Shown: one piece after another, positions 15,230 to 21,385 of the stretch
Layout of the letters: every line of letters starts with the position of its first letter
Position numbering within the stretch: position 1 is the stretch's first letter
Assembly (NCBI GenBank): GCA_035641235.1
Contig: DASQUP010000225.1
Coordinates: forward strand, 1 to 32,744
Source of the DNA: DASQUP01 sp035641235
GTDB lineage: Bacteria > Actinomycetota > CADDZG01 > WHSQ01
DNA length: 32,744 bases
Direction: 5' to 3'
Program-made: the position numbers and the translations under genes
The notes under the pieces: generated by a model
Database searches by the model: none
What the model was told of the DNA's origin: nothing
The model's input: only the letters and a program-made list of their open reading frames with translations

Positions 15230-15946
15230 ATGGTTCTTGACGCATGCGGGCTGCTGGAAGCACGCCTCTCGGATGCAGGTTTCGAGCGAGTGGCCGGAGT
15301 CGACGAGGTGGGCAGGGGGGCACTGGCAGGTCCGCTCGTTGCCGCTGCCGTGATCCTTCCGCCCGGTGCCGAGATCGAAGGGCTCCGCGATTCAAAACTG
15401 TGCACCAAGCTCCAGCGCGAACGACTTGCCGCCCGCATCAAGGAGGTTGCTCTGGCAGTGTCCGTGGTGCGGGTGCAGCACGACCGTATCGATCGCCGAG
15501 GCCTCCAGAGGTGCAATCTCGACGCTCTGCGGCGAGCACTCCGGGGCCTCGAGCTCGCCCCCGATTTCGTGCTGGTCGACGCCTTTCGCCTGAAGCGGAT
15601 GCGAGTGCCGTCGCTCGGGGTCAAGAAGGCGGACGCGGTCTCCCGGAGCGTGGCGGCCGCCTCGATCGTCGCCAAGGTCCACCGGGATGCTGCGATGCGC
15701 CGGTACCACCGCAAGTTCCCCCAGTACGGCTTCAGCCACAACGTGGGGTATGGAACGAGTGAGCATTGGGCTGCGTTGAAGCAATACGGGCCCTGCCGGA
15801 TCCACCGGCGCTCGTTCTACGGGGTGCTGGGATTTCCCGACCAGGGGCCTGTCTCGGGTCCCGGAATGGCGCGAGACTTTGTCCAAGGGACGGGCCTCGG
15901 CGAGGACCTGGATGAAGAGTTGGACCTGGACGAGGAGATGACATGA
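15230..15946 (+). CDS. rnhB: ribonuclease HII
   Basis: Cleaves RNA in RNA-DNA hybrids and removes misincorporated ribonucleotides. The 238-residue protein carries VAGVDEVGRGALAGPL near residue 20, which supplies the first two acidic metal ligands. It also has LRDSK near 52 and VDAFRL near 117, and SVAAASIVAKVHRDAAM near 141 with the typical serine and lysine. The GFSHNVGYGTSEH segment near 167 is also family-typical. The last 20 or so residues form an acidic tail (EDLDEELDLDEEMT). The frame is open further upstream inside lepB, but the start at ATG 15230 fits the family and has a TAGAGT element 7 nt before it. The stop overlaps the next gene by 4 bp (ATGA). Confidence 0.95.
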   Translation: MVLDACGLLEARLSDAGFERVAGVDEVGRGALAGPLVAAAVILPPGAEIEGLRDSKLCTKLQRERLAARIKEVALAVSVVRVQHDRIDRRGLQRCNLDALRRALRGLELAPDFVLVDAFRLKRMRVPSLGVKKADAVSRSVAAASIVAKVHRDAAMRRYHRKFPQYGFSHNVGYGTSEHWAALKQYGPCRIHRRSFYGVLGFPDQGPVSGPGMARDFVQGTGLGEDLDEELDLDEEMT

Positions 15947-16272
15947 GCGTCGAGGACCTCGAGAAGTACGAGGCCGAGATGGAATTGCAGCTCTACAAGG
16001 AGTATCGGGACGTTCTCCCGATGTTCAAGTTTGTCGTGGAGACCGAGCGGCGCTTCTATCTGGCGAACGAGGTGAAGGTCGATACCAAACATGTCGGCGG
16101 CAAGGTTTGGTTCGAGGTCGAGCTCTCCGACGCCTGGGTGTGGGACATGCACAGGCCTGCGCGTTTCGTGTCAAACGTCCGGGTCGTGACGTTCAGAGAT
16201 CTCAACGTCGAGGAACTCTCACAACTCGCCGAACGCGATCTGGTCCCTCGCCCTCCGGGCATCGAGCAGTAA
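15943..16272 (+). CDS. DUF2469 family protein
   Basis: A 109-residue protein closely resembling mycobacterial Rv2901c: MSVEDLEKYEAEMELQLYKE, then FVVETERRFYLAN, then LSDAWVWDMHRPARFV and VRVVTFRDLNVEEL. The family is characteristic of Actinomycetota, sits after rnhB in mycobacteria as here, and has no established function. The start codon overlaps the rnhB stop, so translation is probably coupled. It is the strongest phylum marker in the window. Confidence 0.93.
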   Translation: MSVEDLEKYEAEMELQLYKEYRDVLPMFKFVVETERRFYLANEVKVDTKHVGGKVWFEVELSDAWVWDMHRPARFVSNVRVVTFRDLNVEELSQLAERDLVPRPPGIEQ

Positions 16273-16302
16273 TTCGTCGCACCTCCTAGCTAACGTGGCC
16301 GC

Positions 16303-16656
16303 ATGGAGACGCGGCATTCGTTTGGTCGTTCCGCGGAGATGCTTGCTGCGGATTTCTACCGGCGCCGGGGATTCGACGTTCTCGCGTGCAACTTCCGGCG
16401 CGCCGGTGGGGAGATCGATGTCATAGCCCGCCGTGGTTCGCTTCTCGTCTTCTGCGAGGTGAAGGCGCGCAACTCCACGCGGTGGGGCATTCCCGCCGAA
16501 GCCGTGGACGCCCGGAAGCAGGCTCGGATCAAGAGGATCGCCGGGGCATGGCTGAGGGAGAACCGGCCGGGCCGGGTGAAGATTCGCTTCGACGTCGTGT
16601 CGGTGACCGTCGAGAGCGGCCGCGTGCAGTTGGAGCATCTGCTCGACGCGTTTTGA
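16303..16656 (+). CDS. yraN: YraN / UPF0102 endonuclease-fold protein
   Basis: A 117-residue member of UPF0102, which shares the restriction-endonuclease-like fold of Holliday-junction resolvases. GRSAEMLAADFYRRRGFDVL at 8-27, GGEIDVIARRG near 35 and FCEVKAR near 50 carry the conserved acidic residues and lysine expected of that active site. Its function is unproven in most species. ATG 16303 has no Shine-Dalgarno sequence, but TAACGT ends 6 nt upstream, so a leaderless transcript is plausible. In related genomes comM follows directly; here about 4.7 kb of other genes intervene. Confidence 0.92.
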   Translation: METRHSFGRSAEMLAADFYRRRGFDVLACNFRRAGGEIDVIARRGSLLVFCEVKARNSTRWGIPAEAVDARKQARIKRIAGAWLRENRPGRVKIRFDVVSVTVESGRVQLEHLLDAF

Positions 16657-16754
16657 CGAAGGATCTTCGAGGCCGCCTTGGCCCACGCCCGGTACTCATC
16701 GATGCGGTCGCGGCGATAGTGGTAATCCCGTATCTCAAACAGCGGCCCGCCCAC
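16657..16754 (-). pseudogene. NIPSNAP-like N-terminal remnant
   Basis: The frame reading from GTG 16752-16754 encodes about 33 residues including FEIRDYHYRRDRIDEYRAW and AKAASKILR. This resembles the N-terminus of NIPSNAP-family proteins, which are normally about 100 residues or more. The resemblance stops at the yraN stop codon, beyond which the same frame is only the antisense of yraN. The remnant begins about 9 bp after the methyltransferase stop, as a second gene of that operon would. I infer that the rest was lost when the accessory module joined the conserved cluster. The match is from memory of the family, not a search. Confidence 0.5.
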
Positions 16755-16762
16755 GGCCCTCG

Positions 16763-17566
16763 TCAGTGTTGGATGGAACCGGTTCCGATCAACGCAGGAG
16801 CGGGAAACGCTACGTTTCCGATCTCGTCCGTGAAGCGAACGAGATCCACCTCCGCTGCTTCCAGAAGGCGAGCGTAGTCGTCGTCGGACATGTCGGAAAG
16901 GGTCCACCCGCGGATGTCCGTGTGAACCCAGGCCTCGATGGAATCGAATCGCGCGGTGCCGTCCAACTGACGTACCTCGCTGTTCGAGAAGAACTCAGAC
17001 ATCATGTTCCCGAGCTCTGCGGGATCGCCCATGTTGTACGGAGCCCTAAGTGCATCTCCCGCTGTTTTGCCGAAGAGGCGGTCGAGCAAATCCACCATGG
17101 CCGCATAGCCGGTAGTGTCGGCCAGCGAGGCCCAGGTCGCGATCGCCACCCGGCCGCCCGGCTTTAGAACGCGCCCTATCTCCGACAACGCCTGCTTGGG
17201 ATCCTCGAAGAACATGATCGCGAACTGGCTCACAACGACATCAAATGAGTCGTCTTCGAAGGGAAGATCCTCGGCAACACCTTTGGTCCATTCAATGCCG
17301 GGGGCTCGTCGAGCAACTGCCAGCATCCCGTCGTTCGGATCTACCCCGACCACACGTCCGTTGACTCCGACTCGGTTTACTGCCTGCCTGGCCACAACTC
17401 CGGTCCCGCACCCCACATCGAGGACGTGATCTCCCGAGGTAGCGCCGGCCGCGTCGAGCAGCGGTCCCACCCATTGGGCGAACAGAGCGGGCAGAAAGAA
17501 CGCCTCGTAAACTTCGGCCGCCGTAGCGGCTACCTGCCCTCGCTCTGTGTCGGTAACCTCCGTCAT
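16763..17566 (-). CDS. class I SAM-dependent methyltransferase (UbiE/COQ5-like)
   Basis: A 267-residue methyltransferase. VLDVGCGTGVVARQ is motif I, VVGVDPNDGML contains the acidic residue after strand 2, and EDLPFEDDSFDVVVSQFAIMFFED gives motifs II-III, all usual for small-molecule methyltransferases. The C-terminal third carries a SAM-methyltransferase cap-like region and sets a substrate that cannot be named. The start ATG 17566 has an excellent GGAGGAGA site 4 nt upstream. An in-frame ATG at 17707 (47 residues longer) has TACGCT 7 nt before it, so a leaderless longer form is possible. It is transcribed away from the LuxR-type gene's end, in the same direction, and is followed by the NIPSNAP remnant. 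Confidence 0.87.
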   Translation of the reverse strand: MTEVTDTERGQVAATAAEVYEAFFLPALFAQWVGPLLDAAGATSGDHVLDVGCGTGVVARQAVNRVGVNGRVVGVDPNDGMLAVARRAPGIEWTKGVAEDLPFEDDSFDVVVSQFAIMFFEDPKQALSEIGRVLKPGGRVAIATWASLADTTGYAAMVDLLDRLFGKTAGDALRAPYNMGDPAELGNMMSEFFSNSEVRQLDGTARFDSIEAWVHTDIRGWTLSDMSDDDYARLLEAAEVDLVRFTDEIGNVAFPAPALIGTGSIQH

Positions 17567-17777
17567 CGTTCTCCTCCATCCTCGTGCGGGATCCGGTTCA
17601 TGGGGTGGCGTGCCCGTGACTTCCCCGCGCCGTCTTGCGACTTCCTCGATCCGAAGGAGCGCCGCGATAGACGCCATGAATCGGCTCGATGAAGTCTGAC
17701 CGTTCATGTCGGCGAGCGTAGATTTGACGACCCGAGCTGACTTCGCCCGAACCGGCCATCTTGTGTACCGGCCGACC

Positions 17778-17793
17778 TAGCCAGTTCTGGCTA
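17778..17793. repeat. palindrome TAGCCAG-TT-CTGGCTA at the end of the LuxR-type gene
   Basis: Perfect 7-bp arms with a 2-bp centre overlap the stop codon of the LuxR-type gene and lie upstream of the methyltransferase. It could be an operator for the methyltransferase or a small hairpin. It has no U-tract. The rest of the gap 17567-17790 shows a repeated ACCGGCC and the TACGCT element. Confidence 0.4.
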
Positions 17794-19464
17794 TCGGTCC
17801 ACGCCGGCCGTCAGGCCGGACCGAATGGCATGTGATGCCGCGGCCGTTCGGGACGGAAGGTCAAGCTTGCGAAGGATGTTCGTTACGTGGCGATGGACTG
17901 TGTGTTCGCTCACGACCATCTGCTCAGCAATCTGGCGATTCGTAAGTCCTTCTGCCAGCAGGGCCAGCACTTCGCGCTCGCGCGGAGTGATCGCAGACGG
18001 GCCGTCCTGATCACGGTGCCCGACGAAGGCGTCGAGCAACGAACTCACCCTGTCCGCCTCGGCGCACGCGCCCATCTCCACCAAGCGGTCCCGCGCGGCT
18101 ACCGCCTCGCGCTCGGCCGCTTCGATGCGGCCCAGAGCGGCCAGGCTCGTCGTAAGTTCGATCCTCGCTTGCGCGGCCTCGAAGGGAGCTCCACCCCGCT
18201 CGAAGCCGTCCACCGCATCCTCCAGGAGCGCTCGCGCATTCTCGTGGTCGCCACCGGCGGCCGCGACCATGCCGTTCGCCAGGATTCGTCTCGCTCTCAG
18301 TGGACCGGTGGCGAGGATCTTCTCGATCTCTTCGAGGGCGGAGGTTGCCGCCTTTGCCTCGTCGAGTTCACCTCTCGCCAGGTGCGCTCGGACGAGTAGG
18401 TCCAGCACCGGAGCGCGCTGCACCTTGTCGTCCGCGGGGATGTGGCGGAGCAACCTCTCGCCGAGCTCCACAGCCCGCAGAGCCTCTCCGCGGTCGAGGG
18501 CGAGTCTGGCGCGACACAGGCGGGCGGCGGTCGAAGGACCAACGAGGTCCAGAAGGCGTCGTGCGTCCTCCGGCCTGCCCTGCCGGCGCCTGAGCTCCGC
18601 GAGACTCGCGAGCGGAGCCTCGGCCCAGGCGGGGCGCGAGTACCTGAAGTCCTCCACGGATGCCTCAAGCAGCCTTTCTGCATCCGCCCACCGGCCTCGC
18701 CATAAGTGGATTGCCCCGTACTCGGCCCGGCAGAACGCCAACATGAAGCGACTTCCGTAGCGCTTGGCGAACTCATCGATGCGATCGCACCAATCGAAGG
18801 CACGGTCGTAGTCGTGCACGGCAGTGCATGCGGTCACGAGAAAGCAGCACGCCCACGCGCCCGAAATGGGAACGTTGGCCTCGCCCGCCAATGCCATGGC
18901 CGTCGCCTCATCCAGGCAACGCATTCCGATTTCGACTTGAGCACGCCCCACAAGGACCGCTCCTTGAAGGGCAAGGCCGAGCATCTCGAGATCCGGGACA
19001 TTGAACTGCCGCCCTGCCTGAGCCGCCCGGAGCCCAAGCTCTTCCGCCTTCGCGGTGTCGCCTGAGATCGATGCTATGTAGCCATCGTGGAACGCGAGCC
19101 AGCCATGCTCTGGGCTCGGATCGAGCGATTCGAGCAGACGCTCGGCGCGTCGCAACCATCCGCTCGCAACTGCCATCGCGCCGTGGAAGTCCAGGTGATC
19201 GGCAGCTAGCCACGTAGCCATCCGGGCGGCACCGGCACGATCTCCGCCCTGTTTGTACAGCCGGTAGGCGCGTTCGCGCGCCTCAAAGACCGTATGGGCA
19301 TCGTCCAGCCACCACGCCGCCCAGCTCAGGCCTTCGAAGACTTCGGGAGAATCGCCAATCTTCAGCTCGTCTTCAAACAGGGCCCGGGCCTCCTCCCATG
19401 AGGCCTCTGACAGAGCCGTCCACCCGTCGCGCGTTTTGTCGTCCCGAGAGGTCACTCCGCCCAT
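17791..19464 (-). CDS. TPR-repeat LuxR-family transcriptional regulator
   Basis: A 557-residue regulator. Helical TPR-like repeats fill residues 1 to about 480 (for example the W-L-A repeats around FHDGYIASISGDTAKAEELG). A C-terminal GerE/LuxR helix-turn-helix follows: ITPREREVLALLAEGLTNRQ, VVSEHTVHRHVTNILRKLDL. No P-loop ATPase or signal-receiver domain is visible, unlike LAL or NarL proteins. The start ATG 19464 is chosen because TACCCT ends 6 nt upstream and the alanine/tryptophan-rich fold begins soon after. The open frame reaches 19554 but that part has no ribosome site. It lies upstream of the methyltransferase in the same direction and may control it. The ligand is unknown. Confidence 0.88.
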   Translation of the reverse strand: MGGVTSRDDKTRDGWTALSEASWEEARALFEDELKIGDSPEVFEGLSWAAWWLDDAHTVFEARERAYRLYKQGGDRAGAARMATWLAADHLDFHGAMAVASGWLRRAERLLESLDPSPEHGWLAFHDGYIASISGDTAKAEELGLRAAQAGRQFNVPDLEMLGLALQGAVLVGRAQVEIGMRCLDEATAMALAGEANVPISGAWACCFLVTACTAVHDYDRAFDWCDRIDEFAKRYGSRFMLAFCRAEYGAIHLWRGRWADAERLLEASVEDFRYSRPAWAEAPLASLAELRRRQGRPEDARRLLDLVGPSTAARLCRARLALDRGEALRAVELGERLLRHIPADDKVQRAPVLDLLVRAHLARGELDEAKAATSALEEIEKILATGPLRARRILANGMVAAAGGDHENARALLEDAVDGFERGGAPFEAAQARIELTTSLAALGRIEAAEREAVAARDRLVEMGACAEADRVSSLLDAFVGHRDQDGPSAITPREREVLALLAEGLTNRQIAEQMVVSEHTVHRHVTNILRKLDLPSRTAAASHAIRSGLTAGVDR

Positions 19465-19470
19465 GGGCCA

Positions 19471-19498
19471 AGGGTAGGTCACCGAACACAACGTGACC
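19471..19498 (-). promoter_or_regulatory. LuxR-type gene promoter with GGTCAC/GTGACC dyad
   Basis: On the minus strand TACCCT (19471-19476) is a -10 candidate 6 nt before ATG 19464. TGGTCA, 17 bp further upstream, is a 4/6 match to a -35. The inverted repeat GGTCAC 19477-19482 and GTGACC 19493-19498, with a 10-bp spacer, covers the space between them, a natural site for autoregulation. Confidence 0.4.
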
Positions 19499-19729
19499 AG
19501 GTGTCCCGGACGCTCCAAGACATCGGCTCCGGTTGGCCACCCGCTGAGCTTCACCGGCCGGCTGCGCGCTGCGTCGAGAAGACATGGCTCGCACTGCCGG
19601 CGCGAACTGACAGCGGCAAGAAGACGTGGTCTCCGATATGGGAGATGCGGACGCCGGGCCAGGAATAGGCCTTACTTGTCGTCAAGAGTATCCGTCGTCA
19701 ATCTGACACTTTGACCAGGTGAAAGATAC

Positions 19730-19758
19730 TTGATCGATTCAGAAAGCTGTGCCATACT
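19730..19758 (+). promoter_or_regulatory. promoter of the 83-residue protein gene
   Basis: TTGATC at 19730-19735 and CATACT at 19753-19758 are separated by exactly 17 bp, the best housekeeping-type promoter in the window. The expected start near 19765 leaves a short leader containing AAGGAGG. Upstream, GTCGTCAA occurs twice (19678-19705). The remainder of the 320-bp gap 19465-19784 holds no gene I can support. Confidence 0.6.
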
Positions 19759-19784
19759 GCAAGCCGTACCGAAAGGAGGAATGA

Positions 19785-20036
19785 ATGGAACCCTTGGCTT
19801 TGATGTTCGTGCAGGAAGCCGAGCGGAGGATGCTGGAGAGCGCCGGCTACCGTGCCGAGCGCCCCAGGCTCTTCCCGGAGGCGCTGCCCTCGGGGGCGAA
19901 GGCTCCGGCCTCGAAGTCCCCGTCCGGGACCCGTCCGTTCCGGGCCCGCACGGTGACGGCGACTGCCCTTCGCCGGGTCGCCGATACCGTCGATCCTGGC
20001 TACGCACCGCGCGCCGAGCGGCGCGCGGGCGCGTAA
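19785..20036 (+). CDS. small orphan protein, 83 residues
   Basis: I do not recognise this protein. It starts at ATG 19785, 5 nt after AAGGAGG, under a good promoter, so it is very likely translated. The first 25 residues (MEPLALMFVQEAERRML...) look helical and amphipathic. The rest is Pro, Ser, Arg and Ala rich and probably disordered, with no signal peptide, membrane segment or cysteine. The last codons contain a very stable hairpin (20007-20028). The lacI-type gene follows 100 bp later, so this may be the first gene of its operon, or a leader whose end attenuates the regulator. Confidence 0.65.
   Translation: MEPLALMFVQEAERRMLESAGYRAERPRLFPEALPSGAKAPASKSPSGTRPFRARTVTATALRRVADTVDPGYAPRAERRAGA
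20007..20028 (+). terminator. GC hairpin at the 3' end of the small-protein gene
   Basis: CCGCGCGCCG and CGGCGCGCGG are perfect 10-bp arms with a 2-nt centre (9 pairs with a 4-nt loop if the last pair opens). They encode the last residues of the small protein, 6 bp before its stop. No U-tract follows. It is a candidate attenuator or mRNA-stabilising 3' end before the lacI-type gene. Confidence 0.4.
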
Positions 20037-20136
20037 GTCCTCCCCTCGAACGGCGGCCCGTGCGATGGGCGGCGTGAGTTCGTCGTCCGAAAACCCCACC
20101 GCGCCGGCGGCTTCAGTCGGAAATAGGGTGCGGGCA

Positions 20137-21225
20137 ATGGCCGGAAAGCGCGATCGAGAGCGACCCAAGGCGACCCTCGCATCGGTCGCCCGTAAGTTGG
20201 GTGTGTCCCGAACCACCGTTTCAAACGCGTACAACCGACCGGACCAGCTTTCTCCCGAACTGCGCGACCGAATCCTCACGACGGCTCGAAAACTGGGCTA
20301 TTCAGGCCCCGACCCCGCTGCTCGCACGCTGCGCCGCGGGCGCGCGGGCGTGATCGGCTTGTTGTTCATGGACTCCGTCGCCTATGCATTTCGAGATCCG
20401 GCGGCTACCGGCTTCGTCGAGGGCCTGGCTTCGGCTACTGAGGATTCTGGCGTCGGTCTTCTCCTGATAGCGCGCAGTTTCGAAGGGGCAGGCGAGGTGT
20501 CGGTCGTAAACAACGCGGTAGTTGATGGCTTCATCATCTATGCGATGCCGGTGGGCGATCCACTCGTTGAGGCCGTCAGGAGGCGGGGCCTCCCACTTGT
20601 CGCCGTTGAATCTGCGAACCGGTCAGAGGATGCCTTTGTCGGGATCGACGACTATGCAGGCGCGCGCAAGATTGCGGAGCACGTACTGAGCTTGGGTCAT
20701 CGCAGGATCGCAGTCATCGCCTACGCCCTCCAAACCACCGCGTACCGAGGCCGAGCAGGCCCGGAACGGCAGAGCCGCATCGACTGGGGATCTTCGGCCG
20801 CGCGGCTCTGGGGATACCGCCACGCCCTTGAGGGCGCCGACTTCGACTGGGCGGACGTTCCGGTCGAGGAGGCGGGACCAAGTCGGCGAGAAACCGGATA
20901 CAGCGCGGCCCGCGCACTGCTCGATGCTGATCGGCCTCCCGCCGCCATTCTGGCGATGAGCGATCAGCTCGCATTCGGAGCCATGGAAGCGGTTGCCGAT
21001 GTGGGCCTGCGCGTCCCCGAAGACGTGTCGGTAGTCGGCTACGACGACATCCCGGCCGCTGAGGCGGCCGGCCTTACGACCATCCGGCAACCGGTCTTCG
21101 ACAAGGGCCGGATGGCGGGGGAGATGCTCCTTGCTTTCATCGAGCGCCGCTCGGTCCCTCAGCGCAGGGTGCTGCTGCCAACCGAATTGATCGTGCGCAC
21201 CTCAACCGGCGCGCCACCCAGCTAG
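20137..21225 (+). CDS. LacI-family transcriptional regulator
   Basis: A 362-residue DNA-binding repressor. The N-terminal helix-turn-helix is TLASVARKLGVSRTTVSNAY and the hinge helix is PDPAARTLRRG. A periplasmic-binding-protein-like effector domain follows, with GVIGLLF, LGHRRIAVIAY, AILAMSDQLAFGAM, VPEDVSVVGYDD and LTTIRQP as expected of the family. The start ATG 20137 is preferred: TAGGGT ends 7 nt upstream, a leaderless arrangement, and the DNA-binding domain begins about 12 residues later. A GTG at 20128 and an ATG at 20065 are in frame. No sugar transporter or catabolic gene is adjacent, so its regulon lies elsewhere or includes the small protein. Confidence 0.92.
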   Translation: MAGKRDRERPKATLASVARKLGVSRTTVSNAYNRPDQLSPELRDRILTTARKLGYSGPDPAARTLRRGRAGVIGLLFMDSVAYAFRDPAATGFVEGLASATEDSGVGLLLIARSFEGAGEVSVVNNAVVDGFIIYAMPVGDPLVEAVRRRGLPLVAVESANRSEDAFVGIDDYAGARKIAEHVLSLGHRRIAVIAYALQTTAYRGRAGPERQSRIDWGSSAARLWGYRHALEGADFDWADVPVEEAGPSRRETGYSAARALLDADRPPAAILAMSDQLAFGAMEAVADVGLRVPEDVSVVGYDDIPAAEAAGLTTIRQPVFDKGRMAGEMLLAFIERRSVPQRRVLLPTELIVRTSTGAPPS

Positions 21226-21230
21226 TTCTG

Positions 21231-21289
21231 TTTCGTTCTGACCGCGATGTGTTGCAATTCCGCCCCGTAGGCGCGCGGTCAGAATGAAG
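21231..21289. terminator. inverted repeat after the lacI-type gene
   Basis: TTCTGACCGCG at 21236-21246 and CGCGGTCAGAA at 21274-21284 pair perfectly, and pairing extends outward to about 16 bp (21231-21289) with G-U pairs. The loop is 27 nt. It begins 6 bp after the stop codon and is probably the terminator. Read on the minus strand, its loop shares a CGCCTACGGGGCG-like core with the repeat at 8822-8869. Confidence 0.55.
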
Positions 21290-21338
21290 CCACCGGCGCC
21301 GATGGCGCGGCGCGCCCTTTTTTGTCTCACCCTCCCTG

Positions 21339-21344
21339 TAGCCT
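21339..21344 (+). promoter_or_regulatory. possible -10 element of comM
   Basis: TAGCCT lies about 42 nt before the comM start, identical to the hexamer upstream of rpsB. It would start a transcript with a short leader carrying GGAG at 21375-21378. The -35 is not clear. Confidence 0.3.
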
Positions 21345-21385
21345 GCGGACGTCGCGCAACCAGGGGCCGGGAACGGAGCCATTCC

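Noticed and set aside
19465..19554. 30-residue N-terminal extension of the LuxR-type regulator.
   Set aside because: No ribosome site or domain resemblance; ATG 19464 has a well-placed -10 element.
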